Source: Hyphomicrobiales bacterium
GTDB taxonomy: Bacteria > Pseudomonadota > Alphaproteobacteria > Rhizobiales > Rhizobiaceae
Direction of reading: 5' to 3'
Assembly: GCA_021775495.1 (NCBI GenBank)
Contig: JAJFHT010000422.1
Coordinates: 1-36,446, forward strand
DNA: 36,446 nucleotides
Below the pieces are notes generated by a model. That model was not told the origin of the DNA. It searched no databases and was given only the letters and a program-made list of their open reading frames with translations. Each line of letters opens with the position of its first letter. The stretch's first letter is position 1. Both the position numbers and the translations under genes were made by a program. Shown here piece by piece: positions 17,702-26,125 of this stretch.

Positions 17702-18913
17702 ATGCCACGGCAGCGCGTTGTCGTAACTGGCCTCGGTGGTATCTGCTCTCTCGGTACGAATGCATCGGAAATCTGGACGGCAATGGCAGAGGGCCGTCCC
17801 GGCATTGGTCCAATTGAATCACCGATTTATAGGCCAACCAAAATACAGACGGTTGCCGAGATTCTGGAGTTGCCCGACCATGGAATATCGCGGAGGCAGA
17901 CCGCGACGATGGATCGATTCAGCCTGCTTGCGGTAATTGCTGCAAATGAGGCGCTGGCTCAATCCGGGCTGGTTCTGGACGAAAAAACTTCCTTGCGCAC
18001 CGGTGCGGTCATCGGCACTGGTGTCTGTGGCTGGTACGCGCTGGAAAAGTCGTATTTGCGACTGCTTGTCGAAGAACGTGACCGCGTTGACGTTCTTTCG
18101 GTACCGATGGGCATGACCTCTGCGCCTGCCAGCCAGGTTAGCATGGTCAACGGCATTCGCGGGCCTGTTTTCGGTGTGACATCCGCCTGCTCCTCGTCGA
18201 ATCATGCAATATCCAGTGCCGTTGATCTTCTGCGATCCGGCCGGGCGGATGTGATCATCGCCGGGGGTACGGAAGCTCCAATCATTTGGGGTATTCTCAA
18301 GGCTTGGGAGGCGCTCAGGGTCGTTTCTCCCGATGCCTGCAGCCCGTTTTCGGCCGACCGCAAGGGGCTCAGTCTCGGGGAAGGAGCCGGCGCCGCGGTT
18401 CTTGAGACCTATGAATCGGCAACCCGGCGCGGCGCGGAAATCCTGGCAGAAATCGTCGGCGTCGGCATGACAGCAGATGCCACCGATATCGTCGCACCGA
18501 CCAGGGACGGCCCGGCACGCGCCATGCAACTCTGCCTGGAGGATGCCGGTCTGAACAGGGAGCAAGTCCAGTACATCAATGCGCACGGAACTGGAACAAA
18601 AATGAACGACCGGATTGAGGTCGAGGCGATGAAAGATGTTTTCGGTGATCATGCGACCGAGCTTTCCATTTCATCCACCAAATCCATGCACGGGCACTGT
18701 CTGGGCGCATCGGGTGCGCTGGAATTGATTGCCTGCGTCAATGCGGTTCGCCATGGGATCGTCCCGCCAACGATCAACTACACCGAAGCCGATCCGGACT
18801 GCGACCTGGATGTGACTCCGAATGAGGCGCGTGAACGAAAAGTCGATGTCGCAGTCAGCAATGCATTCGCATTTGGCGGCACAAATGCATCGGTGGCTGT
18901 CCGCGCGATTTAG
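17702..18913 (+). CDS. Beta-ketoacyl-ACP synthase, NodE-like
   Basis: This 403-residue condensing enzyme has the complete FabF-type triad: Cys 163 ([14 protein letters not shown]), His 295 ([12 protein letters not shown]) and His 332 ([14 protein letters not shown]). Several stretches match my memory of rhizobial NodE closely: [37 protein letters not shown] and [15 protein letters not shown]. NodE with NodF makes the polyunsaturated acyl chain of some Nod factors, but no other nod gene is visible, so a non-symbiotic specialised fatty acid role is more likely. It follows the acyl carrier protein gene without a gap and converges on the hydrolase gene of the catabolic operon, five bases away. 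Confidence 0.92.
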   Translation: MPRQRVVVTGLGGICSLGTNASEIWTAMAEGRPGIGPIESPIYRPTKIQTVAEILELPDHGISRRQTATMDRFSLLAVIAANEALAQSGLVLDEKTSLRTGAVIGTGVCGWYALEKSYLRLLVEERDRVDVLSVPMGMTSAPASQVSMVNGIRGPVFGVTSACSSSNHAISSAVDLLRSGRADVIIAGGTEAPIIWGILKAWEALRVVSPDACSPFSADRKGLSLGEGAGAAVLETYESATRRGAEILAEIVGVGMTADATDIVAPTRDGPARAMQLCLEDAGLNREQVQYINAHGTGTKMNDRIEVEAMKDVFGDHATELSISSTKSMHGHCLGASGALELIACVNAVRHGIVPPTINYTEADPDCDLDVTPNEARERKVDVAVSNAFAFGGTNASVAVRAI

Positions 18914-18918
18914 AGGCT

Positions 18919-19791
18919 CTAGTCGAAATCCGGTCGGAAGGCGTTTCCAACCGGTTTCACCCGGCAATGTGCTTTGCCGCCGAAATGCATCGGGACGAGA
19001 ATATCACCCGTTTCGGCAAGCGTTTCGAGCAATGCGTACCGCGTTACACGCGCCTGATCAGGATCGGAACAAAACGCACTGCTCCATTCCGGCATGACCA
19101 TCTGGATAGGCGAGTGGATTGCATCGCCGCAGAAAATGCCGCTTTGGCCACCACGTGAGACCTCCATGCTCATGTGACCGGGTGTATGCCCTGCAGAACT
19201 GCGCAGGATGAGGCCCGATGCCAATTCCCTGCCGTCATCGACCAGATCCATCAGTCCGGCCTGCATCACGGGCAACACGCTGTCTTCGAAGCAATTGGGT
19301 GCCGCCTGCGCGTCCTTGGCAGCAGTCTCGGCCTGCCAGTGATCGAACTCCACCCGGCTGCAAATATAGCGGGCGTTCGGGAAGGTGGGGACCCACCGGT
19401 CATTTTCCAGCCTGGTGTTCCAGCCAACATGATCGGCATGCATGTGGGTGCAAAAAACGACGTCGACGTCTTCCGGTCGAAGCTGGTTTTCAGCAAGTGC
19501 GGCAATCCAATCGCCGCCGACGCGCCGGTGCCATTCCTTTCGGTGTGGTCTTTCCTTGTGATCTCCTACACAGGCGTCGACGAGAATGTTTCGTCCTGAC
19601 ACCCGCAGGAGCCAAGATCTCACGGTCAGGCGAACATCGCCATTCATCAGGAAATCGGGTGAGAGCCAATGTCGTTCCGCATCGAGGCGCCCCGAATCCG
19701 ATGCTGGAAAGAGTGTTGCCATTGGGATTTGGAAATCCGGAAGGTCGATGATGCCCGTTACTGAAACATCACCGATCATAAAACTGGTCAT
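18919..19791 (-). CDS. Metallo-beta-lactamase-fold hydrolase
   Basis: This 290-residue protein has the complete dinuclear zinc site: CTHMHADHVG (the HxHxDH motif, about 115-125), the third histidine in SSAGHTPGHMSME, the bridging Asp in IFCGDAIHSP and the last histidine in VPMHFGG. There is no signal peptide, so it is cytoplasmic. The subgroup includes lactonases, such as acyl-homoserine lactonases, and other ester or thioester hydrolases; the substrate cannot be told from sequence. It is the last gene of the minus-strand operon, 12 bases after the dehydrogenase stop. By context it probably opens a lactone, cyclic ester or thioester made by the dehydrogenases. Confidence 0.88.
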   Translation of the reverse strand: MTSFMIGDVSVTGIIDLPDFQIPMATLFPASDSGRLDAERHWLSPDFLMNGDVRLTVRSWLLRVSGRNILVDACVGDHKERPHRKEWHRRVGGDWIAALAENQLRPEDVDVVFCTHMHADHVGWNTRLENDRWVPTFPNARYICSRVEFDHWQAETAAKDAQAAPNCFEDSVLPVMQAGLMDLVDDGRELASGLILRSSAGHTPGHMSMEVSRGGQSGIFCGDAIHSPIQMVMPEWSSAFCSDPDQARVTRYALLETLAETGDILVPMHFGGKAHCRVKPVGNAFRPDFD

Positions 19792-19803
19792 CGATACGGT
19801 CCT

Positions 19804-20619
19804 TCACATGATCCGGGGTTTTTCGATTGAATCATCACGCGCGGCGTCCGGACCATCCCAAAAGCGGCCGATATAGCGGCCACCTGTCTGTCCGTTCGAA
19901 GCATCCGATGCGAGCCACAATATCGCCTCGCGCATTACAGCCGGCGAAAGCAGGTTGCCGTCAGCGCCTTTCTTGTCAGGTGCGGGCGGCAGCAAATCGG
20001 TGTCGGCAGCACCGCCGGGCAGCAGCACATTGACGTCAACTCCGCTGTCTGCCAGGTCCCGCGACCATATCCGGCTGGCGGCTTCCAGAAACGCCTTTGA
20101 CGGACCGTAGGGCGAATAACCCGCCCGCACCATCGTCTGATCTGAGGTCGAAATGTTGACAATCTTGCCAAATCCCCGTTCCAGCATGTGAGGAACGACC
20201 GAACGCGCCATCAGGAACGGGCCATTGACATTGACATCGACTATGTTGCGCCAGCCGTCGATATCGGATTTCCAGAAACTTGCCGGTGATGTGTTGAAGG
20301 TCTCAGATATAAGCCGCATTCCGCGTCCGGCATTGTTCACCAGCACATCAATATGTCCAAAGTGATCAAGACAGGCGGAAGTGGTTCTTTCGACAGCTTG
20401 CGGGCTGGTCACATCAGCCACAATCGCCAGAGTGTTCTGACGCCCTGCGATCGAGCTGATTTCAGCTTCGGCCTGCTGCAGGGCTTCGCTTTGGGAAGTG
20501 CCCGTCACGCAAAGTCTGCAGCCTGATTCAGCAAGGGCCACGGCCATTTCCCGGCCAAGACCCCGGACGCCTCCGGTAATTAACACGACCCGACCGACAA
20601 GTGAGGGATCACGTGGCAT
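19804..20619 (-). CDS. Short-chain dehydrogenase/reductase (SDR), first of two
   Basis: This 271-residue classical SDR has the nucleotide motif TGGVRGLG near residue 17, VLVNNAG, the catalytic Ser in KIVNISTSDQ and the Tyr-x3-Lys in YSPYGPSKAFLEAA. The C-terminal part (GGRYIGRFWDGPDAARDDS) departs from the FabG type and resembles plant-like or NAD(P)-dependent SDRs acting on free small molecules. Start: a TTG at 20622 precedes ATG 20619; the ATG is chosen. It lies 28 bases after the second dehydrogenase gene and 12 bases before the hydrolase gene. Proposed role: oxidation of an alcohol intermediate in the cytoplasm. Confidence 0.9.
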   Translation of the reverse strand: MPRDPSLVGRVVLITGGVRGLGREMAVALAESGCRLCVTGTSQSEALQQAEAEISSIAGRQNTLAIVADVTSPQAVERTTSACLDHFGHIDVLVNNAGRGMRLISETFNTSPASFWKSDIDGWRNIVDVNVNGPFLMARSVVPHMLERGFGKIVNISTSDQTMVRAGYSPYGPSKAFLEAASRIWSRDLADSGVDVNVLLPGGAADTDLLPPAPDKKGADGNLLSPAVMREAILWLASDASNGQTGGRYIGRFWDGPDAARDDSIEKPRIM

Positions 20620-20647
20620 CAAATCTGCCCAGGCCTTGTCGATATAT

Positions 20648-21388
20648 TCATGGCATGTATCCGCCGCCGTTTACCCAGAGCACCTGTCCGGTCATGAACC
20701 CGCTGTCCGGTCCAAGCAGGAACATGATCGGACCGACCACGTCCTCCGGTGTTGCGAGTCTCGCCAGCGGGGTCATTCGTGCATAGGCTTCAATATCCAG
20801 TTTGGTCTCCTGATCTTCGTCTGAACGGCCGGTTCCACCACGCAGGAACGCAGTATCGACCGCGGCCGGCCCGACAGCGTTGATACGAATGGCAGGCGCT
20901 GCTTCCAGGGCCAGCGTTTTGGTGAGGTGCACCATACCGGCCTTTGCGGCGCCATAGATGCCGTAACCGGGCCGGACATTAGAGGCCAGGCCGGAAACGA
21001 TATTCACCATCGATGGAGCATTACCCTTCCGCAAATGGGGCAGTGCGGCCTTCGCGGCGAGAAACGCACCGCGGAAATTCCCGGTCATGGCTTCGTCGAA
21101 TTCCGCGAGACCAGTCTCTTCGATTGATCGCAACCCGGTCATGAAGCCGGCCAGATTGACAAATCCGTCCAATGGACCCAGGCCGTCAAACGCCGACTCG
21201 ACAGATGCCGGATCTGAAACGTCAATTGGCCGTGACATCACATCACCCTGCGGTGCATGACGTTCCAGCGATGCCGGCAGATCGAGGACGGTCACCCGCC
21301 AGCCATCGGTCAGAGCACGTGCGGTCAGGGATCGTCCGATGCCACCGCATCCGCCAAGAAGAACCAGGTGTCGTCCGCTATCGGACAT
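20648..21388 (-). CDS. Short-chain dehydrogenase/reductase (SDR), second of two
   Basis: This 246-residue classical SDR has LGGCGGIGRS at the nucleotide site, FVNLAGF in place of NNAG, the catalytic Ser in NIVSGLAS and the Tyr-x3-Lys in GIYGAAKAGMVHLTKTLALE. Its end, FMTGQVLWVNGGGYMP, is FabG-like. The Asp after the second strand (VTVLDLPAS) favours NAD over NADP. It is clearly distinct from the neighbouring SDR, so the two probably act on successive intermediates. It is separated from the binding-protein gene by 71 bp containing a strong hairpin, and AGGAGG precedes its ATG. Confidence 0.9.
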   Translation of the reverse strand: MSDSGRHLVLLGGCGGIGRSLTARALTDGWRVTVLDLPASLERHAPQGDVMSRPIDVSDPASVESAFDGLGPLDGFVNLAGFMTGLRSIEETGLAEFDEAMTGNFRGAFLAAKAALPHLRKGNAPSMVNIVSGLASNVRPGYGIYGAAKAGMVHLTKTLALEAAPAIRINAVGPAAVDTAFLRGGTGRSDEDQETKLDIEAYARMTPLARLATPEDVVGPIMFLLGPDSGFMTGQVLWVNGGGYMP

Positions 21389-21411
21389 TGCTGCCTCCTA
21401 TGGTGTCAGCA

Positions 21412-21434
21412 GGCGGCACCAGGAAGGTGCCGCC
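21412..21434 (-). terminator. Intercistronic stem-loop downstream of the binding-protein gene
   Basis: The minus-strand transcript reads GGCGGCACC, a five-base loop, then GGTGCCGCC: a perfect nine-base GC-rich stem 26 bases after the binding-protein stop. No U run follows, so it is a partial terminator or, more likely, an RNA-stabilising hairpin of the kind that raises binding-protein levels over downstream genes in importer operons. Confidence 0.5.
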
Positions 21435-21459
21435 AAGACGCGTTGTTAATTCCTGGCCA

Positions 21460-22650
21460 TCAGCTATCGGGGCAATCGTCGGCCGCCCATTCATCAAGCT
21501 TGGTCCATTTGCCATCCTTGATCTGAATCACATAGCCCGGAAGTTCGGCATCACGGCCAACAAAACAGATGTTGTTTCCAAGAATCCCGGAAAAACGGAT
21601 GCCCGTAAGCTTCTGGCGGATGATGTCCCGTTCTGCCGCCAATTTGTCCGGATCGCCGGTCACGCCGCCCTCACGCATTGCCTGCGCCAGCAGATAAACG
21701 CTGTCATATGATTGGGCATCGGTGTGATGCGCGCCAAGCTTGTGAATACCGCGGCGTTCATTTTCGGCCATGAATTTCTCGGTAAACGCTGTTGCCGCGG
21801 GCGAAGAGTCCTTGTGGAATCCGGCAATGAAGGTCGTGCCTTCCGCCTGATCGCCAAACAGTTCCAGAATGTTCGGGTCGGAAAAGATCTGACTGCCGAT
21901 CATCCGCCCCTTGTATCCTTGACGCTTTAGTTCGCGGATTGTCTTGGCGGCGTTTTCAGGCAAACCGGCGACGGCGACAAGATCGGGATTCTTTTCGACA
22001 ATACCGGCGATCTGCGGCGCGACATCGAAACTCTTGTAGGTGATCGCAACCGGCTCGCCATGCTCGATATTGAAGTTTTTCAGCAGTGCCGGATAGAGCT
22101 TTGTACCGACAATATTGGCAACGCGCTCGTCGGACACGTAGACGATTTCCGCAGTCTTGCGAGGATAGTCCAGCTTGTTCAGGGTTTTCAGCAGCCTGGC
22201 AAACTGTTTGCCTTCACCCTCCGTCAGGCGCCATGCCCATTCCTTGCCGTCGGTCAGCCCGGGAGCTGATGAGGCGTTGGAGATCATGACGATCTTTTCG
22301 CGTTCGGCAACATTGAAGGCAACGGCCGCTTCGCCGGACGAGAATGGGCCAATAATGGCAAGAACGCCGTTGTCCTTTGCCAGAGTTCTTGCGGCAAGCG
22401 CTGCCTGTTTCGGATCGGAAGCACTGTCGAATTTGATGATCTCGATCTGTTTTCCGTTGACGCCGCCGGCAGTATTGATTTCCTCGACCGCGATTTCAAC
22501 AGCGGCAATTGCCGGCTCGCCGGGCCCTTTGAGCGGCCCCGATGTCACGGTGATGAATCCGAGCTTCATGGTGCCTTCCGCCTGGGCCGCAAATGCGAAC
22601 AGCATGGCGGCACCAATCGTCATGGCGCGTAAGCAGGTTTGTAATTTCAT
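21460..22650 (-). CDS. Periplasmic substrate-binding protein of a branched-chain-amino-acid-type (HAAT) ABC importer
   Basis: This 396-residue protein has a signal peptide cleaved after about residue 24 (AMLFAFAAQAEG) and a two-lobed type I binding fold: KLGFITVTSGPLKGPGEP, GVNGKQIEIIKFDSASDPKQA, VLAIIGPFSSGEAVAF and MISNASSAPGLTDGKEWAWR. No lipobox cysteine is present, as usual in Gram-negative bacteria. Proteins of this family bind amino acids, but many homologues in soil bacteria bind aromatic acids, amides, urea or other catabolic substrates, and context here favours the latter. The gene follows the second ATPase gene by 44 bases, with its own GGAG site. Confidence 0.92.
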   Translation of the reverse strand: MKLQTCLRAMTIGAAMLFAFAAQAEGTMKLGFITVTSGPLKGPGEPAIAAVEIAVEEINTAGGVNGKQIEIIKFDSASDPKQAALAARTLAKDNGVLAIIGPFSSGEAAVAFNVAEREKIVMISNASSAPGLTDGKEWAWRLTEGEGKQFARLLKTLNKLDYPRKTAEIVYVSDERVANIVGTKLYPALLKNFNIEHGEPVAITYKSFDVAPQIAGIVEKNPDLVAVAGLPENAAKTIRELKRQGYKGRMIGSQIFSDPNILELFGDQAEGTTFIAGFHKDSSPAATAFTEKFMAENERRGIHKLGAHHTDAQSYDSVYLLAQAMREGGVTGDPDKLAAERDIIRQKLTGIRFSGILGNNICFVGRDAELPGYVIQIKDGKWTKLDEWAADDCPDS

Positions 22651-22694
22651 CGTCCTTACTCCTTGTTGTTATTCACCCTCTTAGTCACGTCCGG

Positions 22695-23411
22695 TCAGGC
22701 CGCGTCCTGCGCGCCAAGATAGGCTTCGGCGAGGCGCGGATCGTCAGCCAGTTGTTGTGCAGTCCCTTCTGCTTTCACTTCACCCAATTCCAGCACATAG
22801 CCGCGTGAGGCCATTTGAAGCGCCATATGAGTGTTTTGCTCGACAAGCAGGATCGATAGTCCGTTGCTGTTCAACTCGGCGATCAATTCAAATAGTTGTT
22901 CAACGAGTATTGGCGACAGTCCAAGCGACGGTTCATCCAGCATCATCAATTTCGGACGCGCCAGCATTGCTCTGCCTATGGCGAGCATTTGTTGCTCGCC
23001 ACCCGACAGCACAGAGGCAGCAGAGTGACGTCGTGCCGCCAGATTGGGGAAGCGTTGGAAAATGCGTTCAACGTCCCTGTGTGTCGTTGCCCCGGTCTGG
23101 GTGTAGGCTCCCATGAGGAGATTTTCCTCGACGGTCAGGCTGACGAAGATCTGCCGACCTTCAGGAACCAGCGAAATTCCGGATTTGACCCGTGTTGCCG
23201 TGTTGCGTGATTGAACCTGCTTACCTTCAAAGGTTATCGTCCCGCCTGAAATCGGCGTCGCTCCGGCAATCGCACGCAATAGCGTGGATTTACCCGCTCC
23301 GTTTGCGCCCAGTACCGTGACAATCTCGCCGGGGGCCACACTGAGATCCACCGAACGGACCGCATGGTTTGCACCGTAACGAACATCAAGGCCGGCCACT
23401 TCAAGCTGCAT
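22695..23411 (-). CDS. livF: HAAT ABC importer ATP-binding protein LivF-type
   Basis: This 238-residue ATPase has Walker A GANGAGKST at about 35-43, signature LSGGEQQM and Walker B LMMLDEPSLGLSPILVEQLF, a sequence characteristic of LivF. The frame is open further upstream, but that part lies inside the livG gene; ATG 23411 starts MQLEVAGLDVRYG and gives the normal length and an 11-base overlap with livG. It forms a heterodimer with the LivG-type protein to energise import. Confidence 0.93.
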   Translation of the reverse strand: MQLEVAGLDVRYGANHAVRSVDLSVAPGEIVTVLGANGAGKSTLLRAIAGATPISGGTITFEGKQVQSRNTATRVKSGISLVPEGRQIFVSLTVEENLLMGAYTQTGATTHRDVERIFQRFPNLAARRHSAASVLSGGEQQMLAIGRAMLARPKLMMLDEPSLGLSPILVEQLFELIAELNSNGLSILLVEQNTHMALQMASRGYVLELGEVKAEGTAQQLADDPRLAEAYLGAQDAA

Positions 23412-24180
23412 CGGTCGTGTCCTCCGCATGGCGGCGGCCGAGATAGGCTTCCAGGACCGCCTTGTCCCGTCGCGCTCCGGCTGCGGGCCCGTCATAGATC
23501 AGTCGACCGAAATTAAGCACGGTAATGTGCTGGCAGAGGCTGTTAACGAACGGCATGTCGTGCTCAACAACCAGAAGCGTCACACCGCTGTCGGCGACTT
23601 CAATCAGAAAATCACGCAAGGCTGCGGTTTCGATGGGATTCAGTCCGGCCGCCGGTTCATCGAGCAGAAGAAGACGAGGGCTTGAAACAAGGGCGCGGAC
23701 CACTTCGATCTTCTTGCGGACACCATAGGGCAGATTGCCGACGACCTGTCCCTGATGGGCATCGAGCCCGAAAGCCTCGAGTGTGGCAAGCGCTGCCAGT
23801 CGCTCGCGTGACCTCGGCAGCCAGCCGATTGGTTTTAGCAGTTCCGACAGGCCGGCGTTTGAATGCTGGCCCAGCATGACGTTTTCGACAACGGACAAGT
23901 GGGGCATCAATCGGATGTTCTGGAAACTGCGCGCCATTCCGAGGCCAATACGCCGGCGCGACGGAGTGCCTTCCAGGTTTTTTCCCTCCAGGCGGATGCT
24001 GCCGGCATCGATCGGAAACACGCCGGATATCAGGTTGAAAAGGGTGGTTTTACCCGCCCCATTCGGTCCAATCAGCGCGTGACGCGAGCCTTTCGCCACG
24101 TTGAACGACACATTTTCCAGAACCACTACGCCGCCGAAATTCTTGGACACTGCTTCGAGTTGGAGGATCGGTTCAGCCAT
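23401..24180 (-). CDS. livG: HAAT ABC importer ATP-binding protein LivG-type
   Basis: This 259-residue ATPase has Walker A GPNGAGKTT at 38-46. The LivG-specific long insertion before the signature is present (GLGMARSFQNIRLMPHLSVVENVMLG), with a variant signature LPYGVRKKIEV and Walker B LLLLDEPAAGLNPIE. It overlaps the end of the livM-type gene by eight bases and the livF-type start by 11, so the importer genes are translationally coupled. Confidence 0.94.
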   Translation of the reverse strand: MAEPILQLEAVSKNFGGVVVLENVSFNVAKGSRHALIGPNGAGKTTLFNLISGVFPIDAGSIRLEGKNLEGTPSRRRIGLGMARSFQNIRLMPHLSVVENVMLGQHSNAGLSELLKPIGWLPRSRERLAALATLEAFGLDAHQGQVVGNLPYGVRKKIEVVRALVSSPRLLLLDEPAAGLNPIETAALRDFLIEVADSGVTLLVVEHDMPFVNSLCQHITVLNFGRLIYDGPAAGARRDKAVLEAYLGRRHAEDTTDAA

Positions 24181-25021
24181 GACGCGTCCCCGGTGCCAAT
24201 CTCAACCAGAGCCGATCCAACGCATCACGAGTAACGATCCCCTCGGGGCGGAAAATCATCATCGCGACGATCAGAACGCCGAATATGAAAAACCGCCAGT
24301 CTTCGCCGATGCGAAGGGCTTCGGGTACCAGCGTGAAAAACGAAGCGCCGAAAAGCGGCCCCCAAGCGGTCTGGGTTCCACCGATCAGCACATATAGCAG
24401 GACAAAAATCGACAGCAGTGCGTTGAAGTACTGAACCTCGACAAATCCGAAATAAAGGGCGTAAAGCGCGCCTGACAATCCGGCCAGCGCCCCACCGAGG
24501 GCAAAGCTCATGACCTGGATGGCACGATTGTTGACCCCCATCAGATCCGCAACCGATTCATCGTCATGTACAGCGCGCATCGCCAGTCCGACGCGTGTGG
24601 ACATCAAATAGAAGACAAAAAGGATCACAAGCAGGGTCGCGGCGATGATTGCGTTGACCTCGACATAATCACTTAACGGCAACCCGACCGCACCGCCCAG
24701 AAACTCCGAGTTTATGATGATACCCGCAACGACTTCCGCAAATGCGAATGTCGCAAGCACCATGTAAACGCCGCGCGTGCGCAGAATCGGGAAGGCAATG
24801 ACGAACCCGATGGCTCCGCCGATTGCCATTGCGATGAGAATGGAAGTCCAGACCGAAAATCCGTAGACCGACGACATTATCGCGCAGCCATAGGCGCCGA
24901 TCGCCTGAAAACCGGCGCCGCCGAGATTGAGCTGTCCGGAAGCGGCCGTCACGTAAATCCCGTATGCGAAAATCACGTTGATCCCGAGAATCGATACGAT
25001 ACCGGCCAGATATCCGCTCAT
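24173..25021 (-). CDS. livM: HAAT ABC importer permease LivM-type
   Basis: This 282-residue membrane protein has about eight hydrophobic helices; family marks include ASGQLNLGGAGFQAIGAYG near the N terminus and the cytoplasmic loop RVGLAMRAVHDDESVADLMGVN that contacts the ATPases. The frame extends upstream into the livH gene; ATG 25021 shares one base with the livH stop (TGATG), gives the usual start MSGYLAGIVSILGINVIFAYG and is preferred. The C-terminal helix ends in the usual FRPEGI sequence, here GIVTRDALDR. Confidence 0.93.
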   Translation of the reverse strand: MSGYLAGIVSILGINVIFAYGIYVTAASGQLNLGGAGFQAIGAYGCAIMSSVYGFSVWTSILIAMAIGGAIGFVIAFPILRTRGVYMVLATFAFAEVVAGIIINSEFLGGAVGLPLSDYVEVNAIIAATLLVILFVFYLMSTRVGLAMRAVHDDESVADLMGVNNRAIQVMSFALGGALAGLSGALYALYFGFVEVQYFNALLSIFVLLYVLIGGTQTAWGPLFGASFFTLVPEALRIGEDWRFFIFGVLIVAMMIFRPEGIVTRDALDRLWLRLAPGTRHG

Positions 25022-25938
25022 CAGAACTTGCCCTTGCCGATCGCGTTGTGGCCGAACAGCCCCTGCGGACGAAGCAGCAATAGCACCAGCAGCAGACCCC
25101 AGACCGATATCTGCACTGATGTTGCACCAAAGAAATGGATCGACAGGGTTTCCGTCAGTCCGACGATCAGGCCGCCGGCAATTGCTCCCCAAACGGACCC
25201 AAGCCCGCCGATGACCATCCCGGCGATGGCCTTGGTTCCGACATTGTCTCCCATATAGGGGCTGACTTCACCGTAATTGACGGCAAATAGCGCGCCGGCC
25301 AGACCGCAAAGAAGGCCGGTTAGAACAAAAACCACTGGAACGATCCGATTGACCTCAACCCCCATCAGGGTCGCTGCGTCGGGATTTTCAGCGGTGGCGC
25401 GCAACGCCCGTCCTATGCGGGACCGAGTGAGCAGCAGGGACAGACCGGCGACAATCCCAAGTGAAACCGCGAGGCTGATTACTTGTGGAATTGAGATAAT
25501 CAGACCTGCAACCCGCCAGTTGAGATCGGCAAAAGGCGTGCGAAAGGCCTGTGAATCCGAGCCGTGCGCGATCAGCACGAGATATTCAAAAATCAGCAGA
25601 AATCCGAGCGAGGAAACCAGCGGTATCGCGTGTTCGGTTGCGTCACCGTGTTTGGCTTTGAAGTAGCGGTAAGTGAATCTCTCGACGAGCAGGGAGGCAC
25701 CGATGGCGCAGAGAATTCCTATTGCAAGCGAGGGAGCCCATCCGAGCGGATCTGAAAGGCCGAACGGCAATCCGTAGACCGAGAGGGACCAGCCGACCAT
25801 CCCGGCCAGCATGAACAACACGGGGATTGTGAAGTTCAGAAAATTGAGAATTCCGATCGTCAGCGTAAATGCGACGGCAACACCGACATAGATGCCGCCC
25901 AGCAGCAACCCGTTCAGAACTTGCTGAACCAGAAGCAT
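25021..25938 (-). CDS. livH: HAAT ABC importer permease LivH-type; first gene of the minus-strand catabolic operon
   Basis: This 305-residue membrane protein starts MLLVQQVLNGLLLGGIYVGVA, a typical LivH opening, and has about eight helices. The ATPase-contact loop is TRSRIGRALRATAENPDAATLMGVEVN and the end is RPQGLFGHNAIGK. ATG 25938 is preceded by GGAGAAGG. It is the promoter-proximal gene of an eight-gene unit (H, M, G, F, binding protein, SDR, SDR, hydrolase). The divergent region behind it carries the proposed GntR operator, so uptake is probably induced together with the monooxygenase operon. Confidence 0.93.
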   Translation of the reverse strand: MLLVQQVLNGLLLGGIYVGVAVAFTLTIGILNFLNFTIPVLFMLAGMVGWSLSVYGLPFGLSDPLGWAPSLAIGILCAIGASLLVERFTYRYFKAKHGDATEHAIPLVSSLGFLLIFEYLVLIAHGSDSQAFRTPFADLNWRVAGLIISIPQVISLAVSLGIVAGLSLLLTRSRIGRALRATAENPDAATLMGVEVNRIVPVVFVLTGLLCGLAGALFAVNYGEVSPYMGDNVGTKAIAGMVIGGLGSVWGAIAGGLIVGLTETLSIHFFGATSVQISVWGLLLVLLLLRPQGLFGHNAIGKGKF

Positions 25939-26036
25939 CAGTCACCTTCTCCAGAAGTCCGCCAATAGCGTATGCGATGCCTCATCGGTTCATTCCGTTG
26001 TTGCCTCGATCTCAAGGGTCTCTAATCTTGCGTCAC

Positions 26037-26048
26037 TTGTCCAGACAA
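26037..26048. promoter_or_regulatory. Proposed GntR operator (site 1) between the importer and monooxygenase operons
   Basis: TTGTCCAGACAA, with half-sites TTGTC and GACAA two bases apart, lies 99 bp from the livH start and 78 bp from the monooxygenase start. The same 12 bases occur twice in the divergent region near 30.8 kb. HutC-type GntR proteins recognise short palindromes of this sort, and such a regulator is encoded in the monooxygenase operon. Confidence 0.65.
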
Positions 26049-26125
26049 ATTTTCAATTGACCGAACCCAAATCAGCACTGACAATGGGAGAACTGCGGAA
26101 TGACCCGCCCGAAGGCGAAGGAATC

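Noticed and set aside
18919-21388. Reading the hydrolase and two dehydrogenases as part of a fatty acid synthesis cluster with the NodFE-like pair
   Set aside because: They are on the opposite strand, belong to the importer operon with short gaps, and converge on the ketosynthase gene; only shared neighbourhood supports a link.
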